DNA of 64,000 bases from Candidatus Bipolaricaulota bacterium (GTDB lineage: Bacteria; Bipolaricaulota; Bipolaricaulia; Bipolaricaulales; Bipolaricaulaceae): assembly GCA_022838705.1 (NCBI GenBank), contig JALHJZ010000001.1, positions 540,689-604,688 on the forward strand, given 5' to 3'. The notes beneath the pieces are model-generated. The model was not told the origin of the DNA. It did no database searches and saw only the letters and a list, made by a program, of their open reading frames with translations. Made by a program: the position numbers and the translations under genes. Positions 44,374 through 52,094 of this stretch are shown in pieces (position 1 is the stretch's first letter; each line of letters begins with the position of its first letter).

Positions 44374-44988
44374 TTATTTCCTCCCATCCATCAGACGTTG
44401 GTAGGCCGCGGCGAGCAGCCTCCGGATGTTCTGGTGATGGGCTGCGAGCATCAGAGTCGGGGCCGCAACAGCGAACAGGAGGGCCGGGCCTCCTTTTAGC
44501 GCTTCCAAGATGAGGAACGCTGCCGAGAACGCCCCCGCCCCCCAGGGGACCTTCAGCGGGGCGGCGGGGGTGAGGGCGAGGAGGATGAAGGCCCCGGCGA
44601 ACACGGAGAAGGCGATGGCGAAGGCTGGGGGATCCAGGGCCAGCGCAGCCCCGAGCGTCGTCGCCACTCCCTTTCCACCCCGGAAGTGGAAGAAGGGGGG
44701 CCAATTGTGGCCCGCCACGGCCGCGGCGGCCGCCGCCGCGGCCCACCACGGCCCTACCCCAAGTGCCCTGGCAATTAACACCGGCAACATCCCCTTCACC
44801 GCATCCCAAAGGCCGACGAGGATTCCCCAGCCCCGGCCGAGCTTCCGGTACACGTTCGCCGCCCCCGGGTTCCCCGTTCCCACCGTGCGCGGGTCCACAC
44901 CCCGAAGCTTCCCCACGATGAAAGCCCCCGGGATCGAGCCCACGAGGTACCCGAGCACCACTGCCCCCACCCCCAAACCTGTTTCCAT
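44374..44988 (-). CDS. plsY: Acyl-phosphate:glycerol-3-phosphate acyltransferase PlsY
   Basis: 204 residues, a multi-span inner-membrane enzyme. The three family motifs are visible: YLVGSIPGAFIVGK, RTVGTGNPGAANVYR and GHNWPPFFHFRGGKGVAT. It makes lysophosphatidic acid from acyl-phosphate and glycerol-3-phosphate, the first step in phospholipid synthesis. It sits between the FakA-like and FakB-like genes. Confidence 0.95.
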   Translation of the reverse strand: METGLGVGAVVLGYLVGSIPGAFIVGKLRGVDPRTVGTGNPGAANVYRKLGRGWGILVGLWDAVKGMLPVLIARALGVGPWWAAAAAAAAVAGHNWPPFFHFRGGKGVATTLGAALALDPPAFAIAFSVFAGAFILLALTPAAPLKVPWGAGAFSAAFLILEALKGGPALLFAVAAPTLMLAAHHQNIRRLLAAAYQRLMDGRK

Positions 44989-44998
44989 CTCTCCCTCC

Positions 44999-46657
44999 TC
45001 ACTCTAGGGCAACGATGTAGTGATGGTAGGGCTGCCCACCGTAGTAGATCTGGACCTCGAGGTTCGGGAACTGGCCCCGGATCGCATCGGCAAGCCCCAT
45101 CGCCTGGGCGTTCGTGACCTCCCGCCCGTAGAGCAGGGTGAGGAGGGACTCCTGCCCAACCACCCGGGGCAAGGAACGGAGGAGCGCCTCCTCCGGGGTT
45201 GTTCCGGTGGACGTGGGGGAAGAGTCCCAGATAGCGAGACACTCCCCGGCCTCGACCGGGAGCCCGTTGACGTTGGTGCGGCGGATGGCGTAGGTCACCT
45301 CCCCGGTCCTCACCCGCCTCATCGCTCCCTCCATCTTCGCCACAGTGGAGGCTAGGTCCCCCTCGGCGGCGAGGAGCGCGACCAGCCCTTGGGGGATCGT
45401 CGTGGTGGGAACCACCCGCACCTCCTTCTCCGAGAGCTTGGCCGCATGTTGGGCCACCAGGATGACGTTCTCGTCATTGGGCAGGATCACCACCTGGGCC
45501 TGGGGGACCCGTCCGATCGCTTCCAACAGCTCCCCCACCGCGGGGTTCATCTTGTCCGCCACGATGACCTCCGTGGCCCCTAACCCCCGGGCGATCTCCG
45601 CCAGCCCCTCCCCATTGACCACTGGGATCAGGGCCACCGGGCCCGTGACCTCGCCCTTGGTTCCGAACACGAAATCGTGGTACTGGCGGTGGATATCGTC
45701 CAATTTCACCCGGCCCACCTCCCCGTAGGCGGCGCCGATCCCCAGGGCGCTGTCCGGATCGTTGGTGTGGACGTGAACGTGGGCCATGGTCGGCCCTCCA
45801 ACCACCACCACTGACGCCGTCTCCCGGCTCAAGCGCTCCCGGATCTCCCCCAGGGGGAGGTCCTCCCCCTTGAGGATGAACTGGAGGCAGAACCGGGTGG
45901 AGGGAGTATCGCGAAGGGCGGGGGCATCCGGGGCGGGTTCCCGGCGGGCCGCGGTGTACGCCTCCATCCTCTTGCGGTTCTCCTCCAACAGGGCTTGCAG
46001 GGACTCCGCCATCTCGGTCTCCCCCACCACCTGCTCCACGAACCCCCGGAGCACGAACAGGTACCCCAGTCCCCCGGAGTCGACCACCCCCGCCTCGGCG
46101 AGCTCGGGCAGCATCTCCCGGGTTTGGGCGAGGGCCTCATTGGCCCGGGAGAGGAGGGCGAGGGCCGCCGCGGGGAGGGGCTTACCCTTCAGGCGTTTCG
46201 CCTCCTCCGCCACGGCGCGCATCAGGGTGAGAATCGTCCCCTCTTTCGGCTCGGCCACCGCTCGGTACGCCTCGTCGGTCGCGCGGGCGAGCGCCTCCGC
46301 CCACGTCTGCCAGCTGGCGCGGTGGGAGTCAACCGCCTGGCTCAGCCCGACCAGGTATTGGGCGAGGATCACCCCGGAGTTGCCCCGCGCCCCAAGGAGC
46401 GCCCGCGACGCCATCACCTCCAGGGTCTTCCCGAGGGAAGCGTCCCCCAGTTCCCGCAGCCCCTCCACCGCCGACTGCACGGTGAGCACCATGTTCGTCC
46501 CCGTATCCCCATCGGGAACAGGGAACACGTTGAGGGCATTGATCAGCTCCTCATGCTCCGCGAGGTGCCGAATGGCTCGTTCCATCGCCTCGCGGACGCA
46601 CGGCCCGCTGATCGTTGCCAGCCTGGCCTCCCCCCTAACCCCGCGTGGACGGCTCAT
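44999..46657 (-). CDS. Fatty acid kinase FakA-like protein (DhaL domain)
   Basis: 552 residues. The N-terminal DhaL kinase domain has NVFPVPDGDTGTNM with the Mg-ATP Asp residues and SRALLGARGNSGVIL. A middle domain and a C-terminal FakA-type domain (ILPNDENVILVAQHAAKL) follow. It phosphorylates fatty acids held by FakB. I choose ATG 46657 because the GTG three codons earlier lies within the GAGGTGAG ribosome site. First gene of a fakA-plsY-fakB operon that would recycle exogenous fatty acids into membrane lipids. Confidence 0.9.
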   Translation of the reverse strand: MSRPRGVRGEARLATISGPCVREAMERAIRHLAEHEELINALNVFPVPDGDTGTNMVLTVQSAVEGLRELGDASLGKTLEVMASRALLGARGNSGVILAQYLVGLSQAVDSHRASWQTWAEALARATDEAYRAVAEPKEGTILTLMRAVAEEAKRLKGKPLPAAALALLSRANEALAQTREMLPELAEAGVVDSGGLGYLFVLRGFVEQVVGETEMAESLQALLEENRKRMEAYTAARREPAPDAPALRDTPSTRFCLQFILKGEDLPLGEIRERLSRETASVVVVGGPTMAHVHVHTNDPDSALGIGAAYGEVGRVKLDDIHRQYHDFVFGTKGEVTGPVALIPVVNGEGLAEIARGLGATEVIVADKMNPAVGELLEAIGRVPQAQVVILPNDENVILVAQHAAKLSEKEVRVVPTTTIPQGLVALLAAEGDLASTVAKMEGAMRRVRTGEVTYAIRRTNVNGLPVEAGECLAIWDSSPTSTGTTPEEALLRSLPRVVGQESLLTLLYGREVTNAQAMGLADAIRGQFPNLEVQIYYGGQPYHHYIVALE

Positions 46658-46828
46658 GGTTCTCACCTCGCGCGTGTTCGCTGAAGTGGGGTTGCCCCGC
46701 GGGGGAGAGTGTAGCCGGTGAGCGGCGGGGTGGCTTGGCGGATCGTGGGCCTCGGTTGACGCAAGCTTCTGACATCATCCACCCCCGCTCGCCCCGGCCC
46801 CGCGGCGCAGGGGGGTGGGACGCACGTC

Positions 46829-46857
46829 CTGGCACATGGGCGGAAACAGTGTACACT
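46829..46857 (+). promoter_or_regulatory. Promoter of the zinc-ribbon gene with a palindrome over the -10
   Basis: CTGGCA (46829-46834), 17 nt, TACACT (46852-46857). The perfect 10-bp palindrome AGTGTACACT (46848-46857) covers the -10 box and could be an operator. Confidence 0.5.
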
Positions 46858-46910
46858 TCCGCCATCGTTGGTTCGAGGAGTTCTCTATCGGCCCACGGTA
46901 AGGAGGCGAC

Positions 46911-47081
46911 ATGACCTACGAGCGGCGCAAGATGTACAACGTGAGCCATTTGGGGCTCACCTGTGCGGACTGCGGTGCGAAGATCGAGGAGCTCCCCTTC
47001 GAGCCCAAGACCGATCGCCCGGTTTACTGCCAGAAGTGTGCTCGCAATCGTCGACGCGATAATCCGCGCGCCCTGCGGTAA
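46911..47081 (+). CDS. Small zinc-ribbon protein
   Basis: 56 residues, too short to be noticed in most scans. CADC near residue 18 and CQKC near residue 42 form a four-Cys zinc ribbon, with ELPFEPKTDRPVYC between them and a basic tail (ARNRRRDNPRALR). Such CxxC-x(n)-CxxC proteins are common in thermophiles and uncultured bacteria and probably bind nucleic acid or act as metal stores. ATG 46911 follows AAGGAGG with a good gap. Stands alone, with its own promoter. Confidence 0.8.
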   Translation: MTYERRKMYNVSHLGLTCADCGAKIEELPFEPKTDRPVYCQKCARNRRRDNPRALR

Positions 47082-47157
47082 GCTGTTCATCACGGGGGCG
47101 GCCAGGCGGCCGCCCCCTTTCTCTCTCCTCGTACGACCGAGGATCACGGCGAGGCCC

Positions 47158-47421
47158 CTACTCCGCGCGGCGGAGCTCGGCCAGCCTCTCCTCCACTGCC
47201 TTCGCCTCCGCCCGGAGGTCAGCGAGGTAGGCCTCGAGCTGGGCGACCTTCTCCTCGCGGCTCACAAACCGGCGACGGAACCCGATGCTGGGGTCGCAAC
47301 ATCCGGTCCCATGATGGGGAGTCGGCATCGGTTCGCAGCACCCGCGCATCGGGTGGGGCATGGGCTCGCAGCAGGCATGGCTGAACGCCTGCATCCTATC
47401 GTGGGGATGCGGTTCACACAT
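47158..47421 (-). CDS. Cys/His/Met-rich small protein with a coiled-coil tail (DUF5320-like)
   Basis: 87 residues. The N-terminal half has three related repeats (ACCEPMPHPMRG, GCCEPMPTPHHGTG, GCCDPSIGF) plus many His and Met residues, all potential soft-metal ligands. The C-terminal half (about 53-87, REEKVAQLEAYLADLRAEAK) is a charged coiled coil like that of DUF5320 proteins. The ATG at 47421 follows GGAGGTGAG and overlaps the end of the PadR regulator gene by eight bases. A metal-buffering or metal-sensing partner of PadR is plausible but unproven. Confidence 0.72.
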   Translation of the reverse strand: MCEPHPHDRMQAFSHACCEPMPHPMRGCCEPMPTPHHGTGCCDPSIGFRRRFVSREEKVAQLEAYLADLRAEAKAVEERLAELRRAE

Positions 47422-47842
47422 CGTTCTCACCTCCTTCCCGTTGGGTCAGGGCCGCATAGTCATCCAGGAAACGATTGAGCTGATCGCGGGTGCGGCGGAT
47501 GTGGACGGACCAGGAGCGGAGGTAGTCCCAGCCCTGATCGGTGATCGCGTACACCCGTCGGGCGGGCCCGCTGCCGCCTGTATCCCACGACGAGCGAACC
47601 AGGCCCTCATCCTCGAACCCGCGCAGGGTCCGGTAGAGGTGCCCCGGATCGGTTCCGGGGGCGTCCTCGGCCATCCGTTCCAGGAGCTCGTACCCGTGGG
47701 CAGGGCCGCGCGCGAGCTGGAGGAGGAGCCAGCAGTGGGTGAACCCGCGCACCCGCGCTCCGCCGGGAGGACAGCACTCGTACCCGTCGCGGGACCCACT
47801 GCAGCAGCCCGGTTGAATGTCCTCCGCTTCTAGATGACTCAT
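47414..47842 (-). CDS. PadR-family regulator with a cysteine-rich N-terminus
   Basis: 142 residues. The winged-helix domain is clear (FTHCWLLLQLARGPAHGYELLERM, GHLYRTLRGFEDEGLVRSSWD, RRVYAITDQG) and is followed by a dimerisation helix. Unlike ordinary PadR proteins it has two Cys pairs before the DNA-binding domain (C13/C14, C23/C24) and C37 in helix 1, suggesting metal or redox sensing. Its TTGACA promoter lies just upstream, with the ATG eight bases after the -10 (leaderless). Cotranscribed with the Cys/His/Met-rich protein. Confidence 0.85.
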   Translation of the reverse strand: MSHLEAEDIQPGCCSGSRDGYECCPPGGARVRGFTHCWLLLQLARGPAHGYELLERMAEDAPGTDPGHLYRTLRGFEDEGLVRSSWDTGGSGPARRVYAITDQGWDYLRSWSVHIRRTRDQLNRFLDDYAALTQREGGENDV

Positions 47843-47850
47843 GCATATAG

Positions 47851-47878
47851 ATGCTACGTAGACGGCGCGCGGTGTCAA
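47851..47878 (-). promoter_or_regulatory. Promoter of the padR operon, leaderless type
   Basis: Minus strand consensus TTGACA (47878-47873), 16-nt spacer, TAGCAT (47856-47851); the ATG at 47842 follows eight bases later. Confidence 0.65.
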
Positions 47879-47905
47879 GGGCCTAACCAGCCAACTGCCT
47901 CGGAT

Positions 47906-48328
47906 CTAGCCCTCAAACTCCACCACCCACAGCTCGTCTTCGTCGAGGAGGTAGTACTCGGCGCGCTTCCCGTGCAGGGCGAGGAGGGCGTAGTCAGGGT
48001 CGGACGGCCCCTCCCAGTACTCGCCCCACTCCTCGTCCCACAGCTCTTTCTTGAGATCCGGGTCATCCACGATCTCGGCCTCGCCGAAGATCTGGGCATG
48101 AGCTCCCCCTTCCAGGTTGAGGAAGCACGCCGTCGCCCGCGGGTTGCGCTCGATCTCCTCCACCTTGTGCGACGACTTGCTCGTGGCGAACCAGACGTTC
48201 CCGTCCTCGTCGTAGGCGATGACCGTCATCGGCCGCATGCGCGGATAGCCCTCGGCATTCGTGATGAGGAGGCCGATCTCGCTCTCCTCGACGATCTCCC
48301 AAAGCTTGCCCTCCGCTTCTTCGTCCAT
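47906..48328 (-). CDS. Pyridoxamine 5'-phosphate oxidase-like (general stress protein 26-type) flavoprotein
   Basis: 140 residues. The split-barrel fold is indicated by SEIGLLITNAEGYPRMRPMTV, WFATSKSSHKVEEIERNP and ACFLNLEG. These proteins bind FMN, FAD or F420 and reduce or oxidise small molecules; few are true PNP oxidases. Start ATG 48328 follows AAGGAGGG. Highly acidic C-terminus (LDEDELWVVEFEG). Single-gene unit as far as seen. Confidence 0.82.
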   Translation of the reverse strand: MDEEAEGKLWEIVEESEIGLLITNAEGYPRMRPMTVIAYDEDGNVWFATSKSSHKVEEIERNPRATACFLNLEGGAHAQIFGEAEIVDDPDLKKELWDEEWGEYWEGPSDPDYALLALHGKRAEYYLLDEDELWVVEFEG

Positions 48329-48470
48329 GGACCCTCCTTCGGGATCAGACCGGGGAGGATACCCGGGACCGCCGCCCCTGCCCACACGGCCTCCCCGCCC
48401 GGGGGCTCGTCCCGGTAGCGAGGACCACCGTGGCCCTCACCGCTACGCCACGGGGACCGACGAGCCCGGC

Positions 48471-49034
48471 TCAGATTGTGGACCGGGGACCACGGGCTAC
48501 AAAGCTCGTGCCATCCGGCAGTCGGAGGGCCACCGTCGGGACTCCTTCCAGGCCGGCCCAGGCCTGGACCTTGTCCACGAGCGACGGCCGCGTGGTGAAG
48601 ATGAGGAACGCTGGTGATCCGAGGGCGGCCCGCAGCCCAGGGGTGAACCCTCCTCCGGAGAGCTCGAGGGGACCGACCTCGTCCACCACGATCACCGCGG
48701 CCTCCCGCGCCGCACGTTCGAGCGCGGCGTTGGCGAAGGCGAGTCCCTCCGGGGAGAAGGTGAACCGGCGGAACGGGAGCCCTGGGGCCGGGCGCGAGCA
48801 CAGGGGACGTTCCTCTCCCGTAGCGAGGTCGCGCACCCGGTACCCGACCGTCTCCCCGTCGGCGAGGACCCGCGGCGAGGCGACGCCAGCCGCGCGCAGG
48901 CCGTGGCGTCGGAGGTCCTCGGTCAGCGACAGGATTGCCGCTGTCTTACCGGTGCTGATCTCGCCCGTGACGAGAAGGGCCCGCTCGCCCCTCTGGCGGG
49001 CGGAGAGGACAGCCCCGAGGAGGTCCCCGCTCAA
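48471..49034 (-). CDS. P-loop NTPase of the THEP1/DUF2478 type
   Basis: 187 residues. Walker A GEISTGKT (about 24-31) and Walker B VIVVDEVGPLEL (about 113-124) match the THEP1-like nucleoside-triphosphatase group, whose members are often found beside molybdenum-hydroxylase accessory genes. Its ATG overlaps the XdhC stop by four bases. In the E. coli ygeW cluster the comparable position is held by YqeC. A chaperone-like role in molybdenum or selenium cofactor insertion is a reasonable inference. Confidence 0.78.
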   Translation of the reverse strand: MSGDLLGAVLSARQRGERALLVTGEISTGKTAAILSLTEDLRRHGLRAAGVASPRVLADGETVGYRVRDLATGEERPLCSRPAPGLPFRRFTFSPEGLAFANAALERAAREAAVIVVDEVGPLELSGGGFTPGLRAALGSPAFLIFTTRPSLVDKVQAWAGLEGVPTVALRLPDGTSFVARGPRSTI

Positions 49035-49822
49035 GGTCCTCGCCCCGTAAGCCGCGCCTGGGCAGCGGCGAGCCGGCCGTGGTGGAACGCCACCACCTCC
49101 GCGAGGATCGAGAGCGCGACGAGGCCCGGGGACCGACCGCCCACCGGGAGTCCGACCGGGCAGTGCAGGCCGGCGATCCGCTGGGGTGGGATCCCGTCCC
49201 GTTCGAGCTGGGCCCGGATCTCGGCCGACTTCGCCTGCGACCCGAGCATCCCCACGTAGGCTGGGCCCGGGTCCTGGCGGAGGACCTGTCGGGCGACGTC
49301 GAGGTCGGTGGCATGGGAATCAGTGCAGATGACGACGTAGCTCGGGGGAGGGAGCGCGGGGATCCCCTTGAACCCCGGCACCGGGCGCACCGAGGCGAAC
49401 TCTGTACTCTCCTCGCCGCGCCCCGCGTACACGGTCACCGGGAAGGCGGCCACCTCCTGGGCGAGCCGGGCGAGGGCCCGGCCGACGTGGCCGGCGCCGA
49501 AGATGGCGAGCTCGGGCTCGGGGGAGAGGGCCTCGTAGAACAGGGTCGCCTTCCCCCGCCCGCACTTGAGCCCACGGTCGGTCAGGTCGAGGGTCTCGAG
49601 CTCAGTGCCGCCCGTCAGGAGGAGGTCCTGGGCCCGTTCGATCGCGTGCGCCTCAAGCGACCCGCCGCCGATCGTCCCTTCGCTCCTCCCATCGGCGAAC
49701 ACGAGCATCCGCGCCCCCGGCGCGCGGGGTGCCGGCCCCTCCACGCCGACGAGCGTCACTAGGACGGCTCGCTCCCCGCGGGAGACGGCATCGGCAGCCC
49801 GGGCGAGGATCCGGCTCTCCAC
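49031..49822 (-). CDS. XdhC/CoxI-type molybdenum hydroxylase maturation factor
   Basis: 263 residues. The N-terminal XdhC part (AVLVTLVGVEGPAPRAPGARMLV, GTIGGGSLEAHAIERA) and the C-terminal Rossmann part (LAIFGAGHVGRALARLA, YVGMLGSQAK) are both complete. XdhC proteins bind the molybdenum cofactor and help sulfurate it before insertion into xanthine-dehydrogenase-like enzymes. No such hydroxylase is encoded in this window. GTG start at 49822 lies just after the PLP-enzyme stop; corresponds in position to YqeB of the E. coli cluster. Confidence 0.86.
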   Translation of the reverse strand: MESRILARAADAVSRGERAVLVTLVGVEGPAPRAPGARMLVFADGRSEGTIGGGSLEAHAIERAQDLLLTGGTELETLDLTDRGLKCGRGKATLFYEALSPEPELAIFGAGHVGRALARLAQEVAAFPVTVYAGRGEESTEFASVRPVPGFKGIPALPPPSYVVICTDSHATDLDVARQVLRQDPGPAYVGMLGSQAKSAEIRAQLERDGIPPQRIAGLHCPVGLPVGGRSPGLVALSILAEVVAFHHGRLAAAQARLTGRGP

Positions 49823-49823
49823 G

Positions 49824-51287
49824 CTACCCTTGCGCCACAGCGCGGTTGAACTCCACAATCAGCTCGTCGATCGCATTCGCCTGGCGGTGGATGCGATCCC
49901 AGTACTCCGGCCAGTCGTACCACTGGGCGTTGAGCTCCTCGACCGACTTCCCCATCTGCTCGACCCACGTGAAGTACTTTTGGTTGTGGATCCGCTTCCG
50001 CTCGGTGTAGGTGAGCTCGAGCAGGTGGTCGGTCGTCGCCCCGAGGAGCCATCGCCCGTGGTCCACGGCAGCGTGGAGCGCCGTGTACGGCCCCCGCTCT
50101 TCGCGCAGCTCCCCGATCCGGCTCCGGTAGAGCTCCATCGAGTCGGTGAGCACGGTGAGGACGACATCGCGCTCCGTGAGCTCGTAGTGGTGGGCGAACT
50201 TCACCGCCAGGAGGAGGTTCGCCGCGCCGGAGATCCCTACGAGGTCGAGCTGATCCACGAGCGATGCCGGGACGCCCTGGCGGAGGAGGTGGTTCCTGCC
50301 CGCGGGCTCGTTGAAAAGCCGGATCAGGGAAAGCGGCCCCTCGTCATCGAGAGCGATGACGAGATCCGTGTTCCGCACGTTGTGGATCCACGGGACGTGC
50401 TTGTCCCCGATCCCTTCAATGCGGTGGCTCCCGAACCCGGCCTGGAGGAGGGTTGGGCACTGGAGGGACTCCCCGACGGCGATCTTGCTTTGGGGATGGG
50501 CCTCCTTGAGGTAGTCCCCGCTCGCCAAGGTGCCCGCCGAGCCTGAGGTGAGGACCACGCCCGCGTACCGCTCGCCCGCCCTGAGCTCGGAGGCGAGGAC
50601 CTCTTCCATCGCCGGGCCGGTGACGGTGTAGTGCCAGAGGTGGTTACCGAACTCCTCGAACTGGTTGAAGATCATGACGTCGTCCCGCGTCGCCTGGAGC
50701 TCCTTGCACTTCTGGAAGATCTCCCACACGTTGGATTCGCTCCCCGGGGTGGCGATGACCTCGCCCGCGATCTGGCGTAGCCATTCGAACCGCTCCCGGC
50801 TCATCCCCTCGGGGAGGATGGCGATCGACTCGCACCCGAGGAGGGCGGAGTTGTACGCCCCTCCCCGGCAGAAGTTCCCGGTGGACGGCCACGCCGCCTT
50901 GTGGACCGTGGGGTCGAACTGCCCGGTCACGAGGCGCGGCACGAGGCACCCGAAGGTGGCCCCCACCTTGTGAGATCCGGTGGGGAACCACTGCCCGACG
51001 AGGGCGATCACCCGCGCTCGGACCCCAGTGAGCGCGGGCGGGAACTCGATGTGGTTCACGCCGCCGAACCCGCCGCCCTGCTTGACGGGCTCGTTCTTCC
51101 ACGTGATGCGGAACAGGTTGCGGGGGTGGACATCCCACAGTCCAATCCCCTTGAGCTCGGCGCGGATCTCCGGACGAACCTTCGCCGGGTCGCGCATCTC
51201 CGCGAACGTGGGGACGACGATGCCCCGCTCCCGTGCCCGCTTCGCCGCCCGCATGCGCCCTTTTTCGCGCTTGGAAAGATCGATCAT
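49824..51287 (-). CDS. Fold-type II PLP-dependent enzyme of the carbamoyltransferase cluster
   Basis: 487 residues of the tryptophan-synthase-beta/cysteine-synthase superfamily. The PLP Lys is probably in PTGSHKVGATFG (about residue 107); WPSTGNFCRGGAYNSALLG binds the phosphate/substrate and LTSGSAGTLASGDYL is the Gly-rich loop. It is longer than YgeX (2,3-diaminopropionate ammonia-lyase, about 400 residues), which holds this place in E. coli, and looks like a different subfamily with an extended N-terminus. It may eliminate or exchange a beta substituent of an amino acid. ATG 51287 follows GAGGAGG. First gene of an operon with xdhC and the NTPase. Confidence 0.82.
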   Translation of the reverse strand: MIDLSKREKGRMRAAKRARERGIVVPTFAEMRDPAKVRPEIRAELKGIGLWDVHPRNLFRITWKNEPVKQGGGFGGVNHIEFPPALTGVRARVIALVGQWFPTGSHKVGATFGCLVPRLVTGQFDPTVHKAAWPSTGNFCRGGAYNSALLGCESIAILPEGMSRERFEWLRQIAGEVIATPGSESNVWEIFQKCKELQATRDDVMIFNQFEEFGNHLWHYTVTGPAMEEVLASELRAGERYAGVVLTSGSAGTLASGDYLKEAHPQSKIAVGESLQCPTLLQAGFGSHRIEGIGDKHVPWIHNVRNTDLVIALDDEGPLSLIRLFNEPAGRNHLLRQGVPASLVDQLDLVGISGAANLLLAVKFAHHYELTERDVVLTVLTDSMELYRSRIGELREERGPYTALHAAVDHGRWLLGATTDHLLELTYTERKRIHNQKYFTWVEQMGKSVEELNAQWYDWPEYWDRIHRQANAIDELIVEFNRAVAQG

Positions 51288-51300
51288 GCTCCTCCTCTTG

Positions 51301-51329
51301 TTGACCGGTGCTGGTGATAATGCTAGCAT
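51301..51329 (+). promoter_or_regulatory. Promoter of the GntR-carbamate kinase-ygeY-ygeW operon
   Basis: TTGACC (51301-51306), 17 nt, TAGCAT (51324-51329). The -10 shares the palindrome ATGCTAGCAT (51320-51329) with the opposing promoter. Confidence 0.65.
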
Positions 51330-51349
51330 ACTGTCTGACAGGTTGACAA
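51320..51349 (-). promoter_or_regulatory. Promoter of the PLP enzyme-xdhC-NTPase operon
   Basis: Minus strand TTGTCA (51349-51344), 18 nt, TAGCAT (51325-51320), facing the plus-strand promoter and overlapping its -10. Confidence 0.6.
51331..51341. promoter_or_regulatory. Candidate GntR/FCD operator
   Basis: CTGTCTGACAG is a perfect inverted repeat around a central T. It lies in the spacer of the minus promoter and at the start point of the plus promoter, so one bound repressor could block both operons. Confidence 0.55.
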
Positions 51350-51351
51350 GC

Positions 51352-52071
51352 ATGGAGTTCCGCAAGGTCCGCTCGACGAAGGCCTCGACGGAGGTGGCCG
51401 AACAGATCCTAGAGGCCATCCGCCGCGGCGCGTTCGCCCCGGAGGCCCGACTCCCCTCGGAGGCCGAGCTCGCCCAGATGATGGGGGTGAGCCGTCCCAC
51501 CGTCCGCGAGGCCCTGTCCGGCCTCGCCGCGGTGGGGCTCATCGAGCCCCGCGTCGGGATCGGGAACTTCGTGTGCCAGCCCGCGGAGCCGCTTGCCCGC
51601 CAGGCGTTGCTCCTTCTGGAGAGCGAGGCAAGCTGCCTGGAGATCATGGAGGCGCGGACGGTGTTAGAACCGCCGCTGGCGGAGCTCGCAGCGCGGAAGA
51701 GGACGGAGGCTCAGGCGGAGCGGCTGGAGGCGATCGGCGCCGAGCTGAGTTCGCTCGCTGATCCGACGGCCTTCGATGCCTATTTCACCGCCGACAAGGG
51801 GTTCCACCTCGCCCTGGTGGAGGCGACCGGGAACAGCCTCCTCAGTGCGGTGCTCGTCCCCCTCATCAACACGATGGACGAACGGCTGTACCGGGAGTTC
51901 ACCCGGGAGTACTACCTGAAGGATGCGGAGGCCATCGGTGAGGTGGCTGATCTACACCGAAGTGTGGCGGCGGCGGTGCGCTCCCGCCGTCCGGCCCAGG
52001 CCCGCTCGGCGATGCGTGCGCACTGGATGCGGATGTGGCGTCTCGTCCCAAGCGACGAGGCAACTGGCTAG
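51352..52071 (+). CDS. GntR-family regulator with FCD sensor domain
   Basis: 239 residues. The N-terminal winged helix has RLPSEAELAQMMGVSRPTVREALSGLAAVGLI; the C-terminal all-helical FCD domain contains metal/ligand residues (D, H and H in YFTADKGFHLALVEATGN and VADLHRSV). It probably senses an intermediate of the carbamoyl/ureide pathway and controls both divergent operons through the CTGTCTGACAG site. ATG 51352 lies about 16 nt after the expected transcript start, without a clear ribosome site. Confidence 0.9.
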   Translation: MEFRKVRSTKASTEVAEQILEAIRRGAFAPEARLPSEAELAQMMGVSRPTVREALSGLAAVGLIEPRVGIGNFVCQPAEPLARQALLLLESEASCLEIMEARTVLEPPLAELAARKRTEAQAERLEAIGAELSSLADPTAFDAYFTADKGFHLALVEATGNSLLSAVLVPLINTMDERLYREFTREYYLKDAEAIGEVADLHRSVAAAVRSRRPAQARSAMRAHWMRMWRLVPSDEATG

Positions 52072-52094
52072 AACCCACGAAGGAGTGTGCTCAG

